Shown: piece after piece, positions 42,790 to 53,650 of the stretch
Layout: the number at the start of each line of letters is the position of its first letter
Numbering within the stretch: the stretch's first letter is position 1
Source: Tenodera sinensis
Taxonomy: Eukaryota > Arthropoda > Insecta > Mantodea > Mantidae
Direction of reading: 5' to 3'
Assembly (NCBI GenBank): GCA_030765045.1
Contig: CM060964.1
Location: 273,312,388 to 273,376,387 of the forward strand
Length of the DNA: 64,000 nt
The notes under the pieces: generated by a model
Told to the model about the DNA's origin: nothing
Seen by the model: the letters and a program-made list of their open reading frames with translations, nothing else
Databases searched by the model: none
Position numbers and translations under genes: made by a program

Positions 42790-43470
42790 TTAATTTGGAG
42801 TAGGCCATTTCACTTTCAGCTCGCATCGTTCTTCATAAGTGTAATCTGATAGAGGCTTTGACCATAAGATGTTCAACAAATCTAATGTTTCAGGTATCGG
42901 ATTCATTGTTATGACAGTACATATACTATACTACTGAATCATAAGGAAGTGTAAACTACGGTAGTTTTTCTAGTAGAATTGGTCAGTTAAGAACCTACCC
43001 ACATTACTTACCCCATTGCCTCAGGGGTCTCCGTCTAGGGGATATGTGAATAGCGACCACAAGGTACCCAAGCTGAGCAGAACATTACTTCCACTTACTG
43101 GTGTTTTGCTCCTCACTGTAACTTTTCTATCTGACCTTACCTTGGTCAACTCTTGTTCTCTTCCGACCCCAATGCTATTAGGGTTCCTGAGGGCTAGGGA
43201 GTCTTTATTTTTCCAACCTCTCCATTTCTCTAATTTCTCTATAAAACCTTAACCCCTAACATGCTGAGCTATCATGGCATGTAATACGTCCTCTGATTGG
43301 TGATCAGAGGATATGGTCGGTGAATTTATTTTGATAACTCTCCCGGTCAGGTCGGTGAGACCCGTAAACCAACGACAGGTGTGGTCCTCCAGACATTCTG
43401 GGGGTTGTGAGAGAGAGATGTGACCACCAAAACACAAAAATATGGTGCTCTCTAAAAACCGGTTACTATT
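42790..43470. other. Unclassified, repeat-like, GC-richer block
   Basis: Includes CCTCAGGGGTCTCCGTCTAG near 43020 and a short inverted pair CCTCTGATTGGTGATCAGAG near 43292. It has the look of retroelement untranslated sequence, but I cannot place it in a family. No coding frame is supported. Confidence 0.3.
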
Positions 43471-43471
43471 A

Positions 43472-43562
43472 CTGCTATTGCTCTCTTCAATATCAGTGAA
43501 AAATATTGGAGAGCAAGAGGATTAATGACTTCATTGTCAGAAATCCAGCATTAGCTAACAAC
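43472..43562 (+). mobile_element. LINE 3' tail fragment
   Basis: The plus strand carries ISEKYWRARGLMTSLSEIQH, a stop and CTAACAACA, essentially the same 3' end as the 3.4-kb LINE at 34302 and the fragment at 3716. No target duplication was identified. Confidence 0.7.
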
Positions 43563-43605
43563 ATATTTGTTAATGTTATTTATTTCTGTTTTCTTTGCTG
43601 AGGAC

Positions 43606-43862
43606 ATGCCGCCCGCCTCGATAGCGTGATGGTTAGCGTGTCTGCCTCACGTTCAAGAGGTCACGAGTTCGAATCTCGCTTAGGGTAAGTTATCCGGGTA
43701 AGATTTTTTTCCGAGGTTTTCCCAACCCTGAGAAGACGAATGTCGGGTAACTTAAAGCTCCATGGACCTCAGGCTCATTTGAGCATCATTTCACCCATTT
43801 CATTCATTTGTCTGATATGACACAATGTTGGAGGACGTTAATTTAAAAAAAACAAAAACTGA
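43606..43862 (+). repeat. tRNA-Val-like SINE
   Basis: A-box GATAGCGTGATGGTTAGCGT, an anticodon-like loop CTCACGT (CAC, Val) and B-box GAGTTCGAATCTC, followed by a body with GGTAACTTAAAGCTCCATGG and CATTTCACCCATTTCATTCA, ending GGAGGACGTTAAT plus an A-rich tail. Sister copies lie at 52825-53045 (minus) and 54615-54850. Confidence 0.8.
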
Positions 43863-43865
43863 AGA

Positions 43866-44470
43866 CATGTCTCCAGCATTCCATTGTAGTATTTTCAAAG
43901 TATTAAGATCCACAAAAGTAGTCAGTTCACATTCCCAACTTTGGAGTCATAAGAACAAAATCAACTCTGGGAAAACAATGGAAGATCTTATAAACACTAG
44001 GTACTACTCTAGAACTTATTTATAAAAAAAACGATGATCCAGCTACATTTATACATTATGCAGGATCAGGTACAAATCCAGACCTTTTTATTAGTAACAT
44101 CTGAGGTATCTCAAGCTACAGAGAAGAAAATCATTGAAGATCCTGGATCTGGACATAGAGCTTTTATTGCCTCTATATACCTACAAGAACCTCAAACCAA
44201 TATCAGCGGGACCACATGGAATTTCAAAAAAGCAAATTGGAACTCATTCACATCAGAATTAGAAGTTAAACTTAGCAAATCAATACGTGACAGCTTAAAT
44301 TCAAATAAAGTGAATACTTTTCTCTGGGATAACATTTTACACACAGCAAAAAAGAAAATCCCTAGAGGAAAACTAAAACAATATACTCCTTTCTGGAACC
44401 AAAATTCAAACTTACTTAAGCCAGAGAATGTGCTAGAACTAAAGCAGAACAAAGTAAAGATCCTATAGAT
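43866..44470 (+). pseudogene. LINE-2 endonuclease remnant and linker
   Basis: Readable across frameshifts: SHSQLWSHKNKINSGKTMED (from the D-F-N-A-H block), KKIIEDPGSGHRAFIAS (S-x-H catalytic block), TWNFKKANWNSF, then AKKKIPRGKLKQYTPFWN. It matches the LINE-1 copy at 37222-37701 and 36832-37167 block for block. Several stops. Confidence 0.75.
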
Positions 44471-44839
44471 GTCAAAGAATGAAGAAGAAAAACAGCCATA
44501 TTAAAAAACGAAATCTTAACAGCTAAGAGAGATAGCTTTAATAATTTTATTGGAAACAAATTACAGAACTTTTAGCTTTAAAGCATAAACTTTTAAATAA
44601 CATTTCTATCAAACAAATCCGTACAGATCAATGTATTAACCACGACATACAATTAACTAATGATTATAATATTGCAAATACTTTTAATAAATATTATGCA
44701 AAATTGCACACTTTACCAACAAATGTAAAAAAAAAATATATAGATAAAACAATTAAGAAAACTATGAATCAAAAATATAAAAAATAATTGTAGTAGATTA
44801 CAAATGTTTCAACAAAACTTCTCTATCTTATTTGATGTT

Positions 44840-45340
44840 TAAATTAATGATTTACCTGAAAAATTAGAAGTATTAAAAATGAAAACTGCACTATTCACAG
44901 ATGATTTAATAATGTGGATGTCAGAAAAACCAAAGCCTAAAACCAAAATCTGAAGTGCAGCTAATACAGTGCTGAAACAACTAAAACATTGGAACACGTC
45001 AAATTTAATGACTGTCAATGTTAATGAAAGTAACTATCAAATATTACCTCTTGGGTACAGAAAACAAGAATTTAACATTCAATATGATAACCATGTTCTG
45101 TTGAAAACAAATAAAGCTAAATATTTGGGAATAATATTTGATAATAAATGTGGAACCAACATATTAGATACATTACTGAAAAAAAAACCCAGCAAAAAAT
45201 TATCTCTTCTCAAGAGACTAGCAGGAAAAAAGTGGGGCTGTTAAAGAGAAACATTAAATACAATATACAAAATGTATATCAAACCAAATTTAATTTATTG
45301 TGGAGAAACCCTATTATCATCACCACATATCAATAAACTA
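44840..45340 (+). pseudogene. LINE-2 reverse transcriptase remnant
   Basis: INDLPEKLE followed by LFTDDLIMW, where the first Ala of the F-A-D-D active site is Thr, then NLMTVNVNESNYQI, KAKYLGIIFDNK and KLSLLKRLAGKKWG. The preceding motifs (P-G-P-D, A-G-F) are deleted. Inactive. Confidence 0.75.
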
Positions 45341-46289
45341 TAATACAAATACAAAACCAAGCTTTATGATCAATTACTGGAGGTGTCAAAACAACACCTG
45401 TTGATTCCATGAGAGTACTTACTGACACACCTAGTCTACAAACGACACTAGAACAGCAAGCGAAAACACAATATGAAAAACTTATTAGACTACCACACAA
45501 CAGTTGGGATAAATGCACATTCTCAACCTCAAAACCCAGAAAAGTTTTCTATCTGTTGTAAATAAACTTAAAAACAAACTTAACATACCCCACTCTAAAG
45601 AATATTTACAAATAAAACCCAACCCTACAATATAAACCTTATAGAAGAAATAAACTCTAATATGAATACAGCTGTTCAATGAACATTAGCAATAGAAACA
45701 ATCCATACACAATATCTATTCGAGTCAGGCTCTATGTTTATACTGATGGATCCTTAGTCTCTCAAGAAAAAAGATGCAAGAGCAGGAGCAACATACTCTC
45801 TTTTTTTCCTTTTCTAAATCCTTAGAATATAGAACAACAAGTTATGACAAAAATTGAAGCAATCAGCCATTCCCTACAACATCTTTTACATATGTAATAT
45901 TAAAACTTTTACAAATGCTGTCTTATTATGAGACTCAAAAGCAGCAATCCTTTCAATAGTTTCTGATAACAAACAATCTACACATACACTAGAAATCATC
46001 AATATGATGACTCTAACAAAATTGAACAAAAAAATAGTGTTACAATGGATACCAGCACATTTACCATTAATGAGACAGCAGACAACTTAGCCAGAAAAGG
46101 TAGCCTTCTCACCTATGGACCAACTAGAAAATTAACATTTGATTCTGTAAAACAATAAAAAAAAAACCAATACAAAAATTTCAACAGTCAATACCATTAC
46201 AATATGAAATATCTCAAGGAAAAAATGGGAAGTTCTTGCTGAGAATCTAAAAGCAGTACCAGATCTGCCTAGGAAAACAATAGTTGCAG

Positions 46290-46500
46290 CCTTTTGATTA
46301 TAACAGGGCATGATTGTATGGCTAAACATTTACATAGAATTGGAATATACAAGTCCTCAGTTGGTCCACTATGCAGCCTAAATGAAGAAATGGATTATAA
46401 TCTTCAAAATTGTCCATCCATTCTCAATATACAAAATGATTATGAAAAATATTGGAGTGTAAGAAGACTAATGACTTCATTGTCAACCGTCGGGTATTAA
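46290..46500 (+). pseudogene. LINE-2 C-terminal fragment
   Basis: ITGHDCMAKHLHRIGIYKSS and GPLCSLNEEMDYNLQNC, followed by KYWSVRRLMTSLS. It matches the C-terminal end of the LINE at 34416, here retaining a fuller cysteine pattern. Confidence 0.75.
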
Positions 46501-46624
46501 AAAACAACATATTTTTAATGTTTTGTAACAATACATACTATGTACTGTATATAATTTTGTTACCAGACTGTTTTTTTTTATCGTATATGGCAAGTCTTTG
46601 TTTAAGAATTTTGTTTTGCTTATT

Positions 46625-46690
46625 ACCTGTATGATCCAGGTTTTCCGGATTGCCTTTCGTCCTAGTTAGTCTGGATAAACAAGGTTTCAT
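46625..46690. repeat. Tigger-like terminal repeat, isolated
   Basis: Reads GTTAGTCTGGATAAACAAGG with an upstream TTTTCCGGATTGCC. Reversed, it matches the end type 'CAGT..AACCTCGTTTATCC' at 40340. It could be the right end of that element or a separate relic. Confidence 0.45.
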
Positions 46691-46692
46691 TG

Positions 46693-46854
46693 TTCTAAAG
46701 TAAGAACAAATTAGAAACTAAAAACTTCACTTATCTTAGAAATGTTGCAAGTTGTTGGAGTCAACTCAAAACTTTAGTCAGCTTTGCACCAACAACTTGC
46801 AACATTACTAAGATAAGTGAAGTTTTTAGTTTCTAACTTGTTCTTACTTTAGAA
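46693..46854. repeat. Fold-back repeat, 66-bp arms
   Basis: Arms 46693-46758 and 46789-46854 are nearly perfect inverted copies, ending TTCTAAAGTAAGAAC / GTTCTTACTTTAGAA, with a 30-base spacer. No gene lies inside. It may be a very small MITE or a stem-loop RNA source. Confidence 0.85.
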
Positions 46855-47479
46855 TCTTGTTGCTTCACTGTTAATAGCTTCAATTTCTTTAATTAAGGTT
46901 TTATTGTATTGGCTTTCGCAAATTTGAAGAAAAACTTAATACATGGCCATAAAAGTTAGAGAAAGGTTTCGAATAATAATAATTACAAACGAAAGAATAC
47001 ATATACAGGAGTAATACAAAGATAAATGAACAAACAATAAAAATAAAATATATTAAATTATGAGGTCATAGATCACATAACTATATCACCCATTATTCCC
47101 AACTTCCAAGATTAGCAAACAAGAAAAACATCAATCACATTGCATTCTCAGATGCCAGTTTTATTGCTCTATGATAAGTATGATTGAAATTTGTTTGGTA
47201 CTTGATTTTTGAAAATTAAATTGTATTACTGACGTATAAGAAAGAAAAGAAAAAACAAACTCTTAGGACCTAAAACTATTGTATGAGTGTAGTCATGGAA
47301 ATAATTGTTCATACACTACTACAGTTAAAATTGATTACTGATATTTCCATATTAAATTAATGAAAGCGCTAAGATTTTGAGTAGAAGGCTATACCTTAAA
47401 TATATGGTAACTCTACCTTGAGTGTTAGGTAAACATGCTTCAAGAAAATAAGCAATATCCCAATTCTGCTGCTGTTTGA
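46855..47479. other. No feature recognised
   Basis: AT-rich non-coding sequence up to the left end of the Tc1 element. Confidence 0.4.
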
Positions 47480-47689
47480 CAGTGGAAAAAAATATTCATA
47501 CACTACAAGAAATATAAACATAGAAACTATTAACAAACCACTTGTAGCGAGGAACAGCTTAAGTGACAAGCTGAACCTCTTTCGTGTTGATTCCGATACA
47601 CAGTGCAATATAAAAATGGCTGCAAAGTTAAAGAAACAACTGTAGAGTAAAGGCAAATAGTCACTCCCAGTATCAAAAGGGAAAACCAT

Positions 47690-48005
47690 TTTCAGAAATT
47701 GCTGAATTAATTGGAAAAAGCCAGGCAACTATGCAGTCCATAATAATGTCATATACAGAAAGAAACCCTCTCATTTAATAGTGAAAGAACAGGTTGACCA
47801 CAGCTAATGCATAGAGAAAAAATTAATGCTAATGAGGATGGTCAAAAATGATGCCAAACTGACAGCTTCTGCATTGTCTGTGCATAATAATGATCAGTTT
47901 GGGAAGGAAATCACACCAAGAACTGTTTGCTATATTCTAAGTAGTGCAGGTTATGAAGCTAGGGTACCTAAAGGAAAACCATACATCAACAAGAAGAACA
48001 AAAAA
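47690..48005 (+). pseudogene. Tc1 transposase, N-terminal half
   Basis: Plus strand: FSEIAELIGKSQATMQSIIM (helix-turn-helix), TERNPL, LTASALSVHNNDQFGKEITP, RTVCYILSSAGYEARVPKGK, PYINKKNKK. This is the paired-type DNA-binding region of Tc1 transposases running up to the K-K-N-K-K motif. Stops and frameshifts occur. The frame continues after R850. Confidence 0.8.
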
Positions 48006-48844
48006 TCTGATGTGTTGCACTCACATGACTTTCTCTACTCTTGTACTAACCATTCTTATAAACTCTTATTCCTATATCTTCTTCGTGTTAGTTAAGATAA
48101 ACATTTGTACAACTTATCTTATTGCTTATTTCCGTGTAGGTGCAAGGGGAATGTTAGAATACAGTAGGCTTTGTGCGATAGTGAAATGTTTTAAAGCTTT
48201 GAGATTCTGTTGTCTTTGCACACTTAACATATAAAAAAATGAACAACGATGATCCATTTCACGAAAGTTCTAAGTTTTCTGAAACTCACACACATAACAA
48301 GGAATATCTCCGAAATGGTTCACCCTACAAGAAAATTTATTGAGACATAAATTGTGTATTTTAGCAAGATCTACATTTTTTGTATAGTATGATTTGGTCT
48401 ATTTCTTAACGGTTTACCAGTTATGCAAAAGTCGTCCAGAGTAAATACGACTACAGGGGCTATAGCCAGAAAATTCAAGATATACATTTCTTTTGTCATA
48501 AAAATATCTCAAACATATGACATTTTAATCAAAATCGTTAGAGCCATTTTCAAGAAAATCAAAATTTTCCATGTAAAGGGGAGTTTAGGGTGGGGCTATT
48601 TTCTTCAGAATCTTCATGTCGCATCCTTGAAAGACATTGAACTTAAATACCAACTTTGGTTTTTAACCGACTTTTCGTTTTTGAGTTATGCTGTCCACAG
48701 ACTGACAGACACACACACGGACCTTTTTCTAAAAATACTTTTTTTGGATTCAGGGGGCCTCAAAACATATATTTCTGGTGAAATCTCGACATTGAATTTT
48801 TGGGTGGAATACAATACTTCCCCTACTTACCAGTAGAGAAAGTA
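48006..48844 (+). repeat. R850 interspersed repeat, complete-looking copy
   Basis: Inserted inside the Tc1 transposase: the frame ...NKKNKK before and LRLEFAQEH after join once it is removed. It begins TCTGATGTGTTGCACTCACA and ends CAGTAGAGAAAGTA. It has a CACAGACTGACAGACACAC block near 48700 and a terminal stem CTACT/AGTAG. Other copies: 23044-25324, 18491-18610 and 18672-18768. There is no coding capacity and the class is unknown; flanking A-runs hide any target duplication. Confidence 0.75.
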
Positions 48845-49500
48845 AAAATTGAGACTTGAATTTGCTCAAGAGCATATAAGCAAGAACACAAGTTTCTGGC
48901 TTAAGGTACCCTGCACAGATGAAAGTAAATTCAGCATATTTGTAAATGATAGCAGCATTTTGATGTGAAGAAGACTAAATTCTGAGATTGATCCCAAATG
49001 TATTCAAGTCATGGTGGTGGAGGAATTATGGTATGAGGTATGGCTGCATATGGCGTTGGACAACTTGTTATCATTAAAGATAACATTGATAGAATTTAGT
49101 ATTTGAATATCCTAAAGGAAAATTTGCAAAAAAGTGTTAGTAGCTTGTATTTAGGCCCAAATTAGTTTCAACAAGCTAATAAGCATACAACAGAAATTGT
49201 TTGTATGTGGTTGTACCTACTCCCCTTATTCCAAATTTCCAGCACAGGGTGAATGGTCAGAAAACATGAAGTACAAAGTAAGACAGCTCTGAAACAATGT
49301 CTACAACAAGAATGGTAAAATATTAGATCAGAGACTACCAAAAAGCTGATTCGCTCCATGCCAAAGAGATTAAAGAAGTGATACATAGAAGAGGAATGCC
49401 TACAAAGTATTAACATTGTTATTATGCATATGAAAAATGACCATTTTTGTTGAATGTATGAATATTTTCCCCCACTGTGTGAAACCAGCTGGTACAAAAT
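48845..49500 (+). pseudogene. Tc1 transposase, C-terminal half
   Basis: LRLEFAQEHISKNTSFWL, TDESKFSIF (first catalytic Asp), MAAYGVGQLVI, YLNILKENLQKS, and near 49370 ALKQCLQQEW followed by TTKKLIRSMPKRLK. The second catalytic block normally 'F-Q-Q-D-N-D-P-K-H' is degraded to FQQANKHT. Frameshifts are numerous. Confidence 0.75.
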
Positions 49501-49708
49501 TTTCATTTACTTTTTGCACAAGACTAATTTAGTTAATCCTTTTATACATACTAATTTGGGAGGAAACCCCATACTGTTAGTTTACCAAATAACATTTCTG
49601 AATGTGATCCTTAGTTCTAATAAATAAAGTTATTCTACATAAACAATGGTGTATGAATATTTCTTTCCAAGACTGTATATACAAAAGTTCAAGAATAATC
49701 ATGATGTA

Positions 49709-51023
49709 CGAGCATCCAGAAAATAAGTCCCAATGATCGATAAATGGAACAAAAACATCACTAAGTAAGAAATATTTATTGGAATAATTACATAGACTCA
49801 CTGGCTAGTTTTCAACATAGTCACCACCATTGTTGAGGTATTTATCGCAACGGTGCACCATTAATTGTATGCCCAAGTCATAGGATTCTGCTGCCAATGT
49901 CCGCAGCCATGAAGTCACTTCATTCTGTGCCTCAGCATCCTGTGAAAACATTTTCCCGCCAGAAAACACTTCATGAGACAGAAGAGATGAAAGTCACTTG
50001 AGCGAGGTCGGGGCTGTAGGGTGGATGCTCGAAGACCTCCCATCCAAACTTATTCAACACATTTCGTGTGGCATTGGCTGTATCAGGTCTTGCATTGCCA
50101 TGCCCAAGCGTAATGCCTCTTGTCAACATTTCACGTCTCTTGTTCTGGATTGCCTGCCTGAGTTTATGCAACGTCTGGCAATATCAATAAGCATTTATGG
50201 TCTCCCCTCGCTGTAAAAAGCCGCACAAAAGGACACCACGTCAATCCCAGAAGGCAATGCACATGATTTTTTGACAGAGATTGCTTGAATTTGATCTTCG
50301 CAGGGAAACCACTATGTTGCCAATGCATTGATTGTTGTTTTGTCTCTGGTGTGGCATTCGCCACCAATGTTTCATCCCCAGTGACAATATTGCCGAGAAA
50401 CTGGTCACCTTCTGCTGCGTATCGGTGTAGGAATGTCAATGCTTAGGCCAGACGTTTGGTTTTGTGTTCATCTGTCAGTTGTATAGGCACTTATCTTGCA
50501 CACACTTTGTGAAAACCATGCCACCGGGAGACAATTTCATGCAAAAGCGAGCGAGACATCTGGGGAAACTGCCAAGAGAGTTCTGAAATTGTGAAGCGCT
50601 GGTTCTGCACAATTGCTTGCCGCACACTTTCCAACACTTCTGGCGTCACCAGGGAGTCGGCTATTACGGTCTTCGTCGTGAATATTGGTTCTTCCTTCCA
50701 TGAATTGCCTGCACCATCGTCTTACCTTACTGTCACACATATCTTGTCCATACTCGTGACACAATTGGCGATGGATCTCTGCTGGAGATTGATTTTGAGC
50801 ATGCAAAAATCGGATAACTACACGAGCCTTGCATTTGGCGGGAGACAATATCAGAGCAGCCATTTTCTCCTAGCACAGAGCAGTAACTACTGCCATCACA
50901 AAACTGAAACTTTACTGCAATGTTACCATATACTTCCTCTCTTCTCCTGCGCACGTGCATTCCTATCCGACTGGTGGTGCCATCTTTGGACGCGATTGGG
51001 ACTTACTTTCTGGATGCACCTCA
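49709..51023 (-). mobile_element. Mariner transposon, 1315 bp, decayed
   Basis: TA on both sides (49707-49708 and 51024-51025), with inverted ends CGAG-CATCCAGAAAATAAG at the left and, reversed at the right, TGAGGTGCATCCAGAAAGTAAG (first bases shown in part). It lies only 33 bp beyond the end of the Tc1 element. The minus strand encodes a mariner transposase relic. Confidence 0.85.
49805..50863 (-). pseudogene. Mariner transposase relic
   Basis: Starts MAALILSPAKCKARVVIRFL and HAQNQSPAEIHRQLC (helix-turn-helix), with RRWCRQFMEGRTNIHDED. It continues in other frames with ALTFLHRYAAEG-like, VTGDETLVANATPETKQQSM (first catalytic Asp), GHGNARPDTAN (normally 'L-H-D-N-A-R-P-H', so the second Asp is Gly), PPYSPDLAQ (third Asp), and ends NGGDYVEN then a stop. 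Multiple frameshifts. Typical mariner length of about 350 residues. Confidence 0.85.
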
Positions 51024-51025
51024 TA

Positions 51026-51409
51026 CAATGGTAATGCTCATATTTGAATAGTAATAGTAAATGATGTTTGGTCTAAAAATACTCTGCTTAGCAATTATTT
51101 AAATCTGGTTTAACTTTTTTCTTTTAAGTTATCAGGTTGGCTGTCCAGATAAGCTATATTGTGTGTAATACTACTTTGGCTTTTATTAGTTCAGCAGAAT
51201 GCAGCATGTATATATATATATACATACACACACATATATATAAAATTGTCTGTTCCAGTATTGAGTGAATAATATGTACTATTTGTTTTGAAAATACTGC
51301 TGTTTTTATGGATAAAAGCTAATATTTCAAGAATAGAAATAGAAGAGATTGGCAGAATATTTAACTTCCAAATATTGTTTTACTAGGTTTTCTTAGAGGA
51401 ATTTATTTT
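51026..51409. other. Non-coding; (TA)n/(CA)n microsatellite at 51208-51242
   Basis: A short alternating TA tract runs into TACACACACA. Otherwise nothing is recognised. Confidence 0.5.
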
Positions 51410-51800
51410 AAAATTTTTAGTATTTTTCTTTTGCAGTATAAAAATTTAGATATATTTTAGGACAGGCTCCATACTGCAGTACCATAGGTGAATATGAAAT
51501 GACATGTGCAATGTAGAGGGTTTTTAAAACACTTATGGTACATGCCTTACTTGCTACTCTAAAAGGATAAATTCTGAATAGCTTATTGGTCAGATAATTA
51601 AAGTTACATTCCAATTTAACTCTGGATCAATTCAGATTCCTAGGAATTTAGTTACATTCACTTTTTTATGGGTGATAATTTTAATCTGCAGTTCTTTATA
51701 TAGTATTAAGACAATTACAAAAATTATCACTTTCTTTTTTTGGTTTTACATAAATGTGGAGTTCAGACATCTCAGAAAGAGGCAAATAAGGAACAAGCTT
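51410..51800 (-). pseudogene. LINE reverse-transcriptase thumb fragment (CR1/Jockey-like)
   Basis: Minus strand: VNVTKFLGI, a stop, IDPELNWN; then NYLTNKLFRIYPFR, TISVLKTLYIAHVISYSPMV, LQYGACPKIYLNFYTAKEKY. It matches the region after the RT active site ('T-K-F-L-G-I-x-I-D...L-x-W-x-x-H-I' and 'Y-x-A-x-x-x-S-x-x-x-Y-G-x-x-x-W-G'). It is a different LINE lineage from the RNase H-containing one. Confidence 0.65.
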
Positions 51801-52824
51801 CGACACACTTCACCATATGGCTGTTGGTGTTCATGAATATCTGAAAGCATTTTCCTCTTTTTCAGAATATGGAGTGAGAAGGTATCCTTGAGACTTTAAA
51901 AATACATTAATACAATCCAATTATTTGTTCATGTACTGAGCATTAATTTCACTGCTTTTCAATCAACCTTAAGAAGCTTAACACTTTGGGCTTGATTCTT
52001 TTTCCCATTTTTTTAATAACTAGAATAATTCGTAACTTTAGATCTATATGTTGACAAAGTGTAGAGTTCTTTGATTCATCAAAGTTAGCTTAATTGTGTC
52101 CCATTTAAAAGATGTGTGCACACGTTAAATACTTCTTAAAGCCATTTAAAATAATTTTTCTGCTCTTTCATTTTTAGCATCTTCTGAAAGCTATGATTAA
52201 AAGAAGTACAGAGCCAAATTCTAGTTAATGTAAATATTTTCAGAATTAAAAAATAAAATGTGCCGTCTATAGGCTATAAATCAGATTTTACTTTTCAAAT
52301 CTGCAGATTAATATATTTTTTCATGTCTTTCATGTGTTCAAAATTAAAGTTATGGTTGTTTATATTGAATCATAAGAACATAAAATACCCTACACAACTT
52401 GCCTTTCAGATCTGTAGCTTACTTTATGGTAAATACATTTTGAAAAAAAAAAGAAAAGAAAGCTTTTTTAAATAAAAACACCATTAAAGTGATGTAGATG
52501 AAATCCGAGAGTCTTAATACCAAAATTGAGAGGCTAGTGTACATTAAACCTTAAGCTGCTAGCTTAAGATATGGAAAATAGCAACTTCATTCATGGTCCC
52601 CCTTAAAGCTATGATGAAAAATCATGAGGAAAAAAATCAACATTTAAATTTCTTTACTAGATTCATTCCTTATACTTTCAATATAATGCAATATACTGCT
52701 GTTGACTTATTAATTTCAGCAATATTTAATGTTCCATATGACCAATTAAGTACTTATGTGCATGACTTTTACTTACTAACCTGCTAATAAGCCTTTTTTT
52801 ATTTAATTTTATGTACATTGTAAC
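51801..52824. other. No gene recognised
   Basis: AT-rich non-coding sequence. Frames at 52260-52475 and 52593-52787 have no motif. Confidence 0.4.
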
Positions 52825-53045
52825 TTTTTTTTTTATTAACGTCCTCCAACCTAATGTCATATTGGACGGTGAATGAATGAAATGGGTGAAATGATGCTCA
52901 AATGAGCCCGAGGTCCATGGAGCTTTAAGTTACCCGACATTTGTCTCTCAGGATAAGAGAAAACCTTACCTGGATAACTTACCCTAAGCGAGATTCGAAC
53001 TCGCGACCTCTTGAACGTGAGGCAGACATGCTACCGAGGTGGGCA
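52825..53045 (-). repeat. tRNA-Val-like SINE, minus-strand copy
   Basis: Matches 43606-43862 along its length: A-rich tail (poly-T at about 52826-52836 on the plus strand), GACGTCC-type end, GAAATGGGTGAAATGATGCT, GAGATTCGAACTCGCGACC (B-box reversed) and GAGGCAGACATGCTACCG. Confidence 0.8.
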
Positions 53046-53339
53046 TGTACATTATAACCATATACAAGGTCATTATAATACAGGGCCGTTCATGGGCTCT
53101 CTTCACTGCAAGATACTGAGAGTTGCTGGGGAGGTGATGCTGGTAGAGGGACACTAAATTCGTTAATCTATAGTGGGTAGTGAAATGTTGACCTTCTGCT
53201 CTCAAACAGGCAGTATATCTAGTAAAAATGTTTTCTCACGTGCCTAAACAGGAATCCTTGTGAGTTTTTATGTGATATCAATAAGACTCAGTAGCATACA
53301 AGAGCTACATTGATACACTCTTATCTTTCAAAGAACTCC
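53046..53339. other. No feature recognised
   Basis: Non-coding; no motif seen. Confidence 0.35.
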
Positions 53340-53650
53340 ATAAATAAACATTGCAGCTAGCTAGGTCAAGAGAATGAGGGGTCCACATATCAACACTTAA
53401 ATTCTGTCAGGAAACAGCTATTTTATTCATTTAATGGCTCAGTAGCCATATGTGCTGTTGCAGAATCTTATTGGAACTGTTCATAAAATGTTTCTCCTGT
53501 CAAGCGATTGAAAAATGGTTCTAAAATTAGTCCGTGATATCGCTCAGCATTAATAATTTCATTAAAGAAAACTGCCCCTATTATTCTTCTAGCACTCGCT
53601 ACACACCACACTCCAATTTGTAGATCATAGTGAGGTATTTCAGCAATAGA
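53340..53650 (-). pseudogene. DUF4817-type transposase fragment
   Basis: Minus strand: IGVWCVASARRIIGAVFFNE, IINAERYHGLILEPFFNRLT, GETFYEQFQ, a stop, DSATAHMATEPLNE, a stop, NSCFLTEF. It matches the DDE_3 core of the insect DUF4817 family ('F-Q-Q-D-S-A-T-A-H' with the catalytic Asp present). The third block is not readable. Unlike the related fragment at 16061-16345, it has the DSATAH form. Confidence 0.7.

Larger units (their letters stand above)
43866..46510 (+). mobile_element. Second Jockey/I-like LINE copy, old and internally deleted
   Basis: Colinear with the LINE at 34302-37701 but on the plus strand and far more decayed. It has endonuclease (about 43866-44230), linker (44230-44470), RT remnant (44840-45250), RNase H remnant (45720-46140) and C-terminus (46290-46500). 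The central RT fingers and palm entry are missing near 44760-44820. It directly follows the tRNA-Val-like SINE. Confidence 0.8.
47480..49675 (+). mobile_element. Tc1-like transposon split by an R850 repeat
   Basis: The ends are inverted: left CAGTGGAAAAAAATATTCAT, right (reversed) CAGTCTTGGAAAGAAATATT and CATACAC on both sides. TA follows the right end; the left flank reads GA, presumably a mutated TA. Without the R850 insert the element is about 1.36 kb, a normal Tc1 length. A transposase relic runs on the plus strand in two halves. Confidence 0.8.

Noticed and set aside
48006..48844. R850 as a Helitron
   Set aside because: It begins with TC, but no CTRR end follows the terminal stem and the A|T insertion site is obscured by A-runs; not enough to claim.
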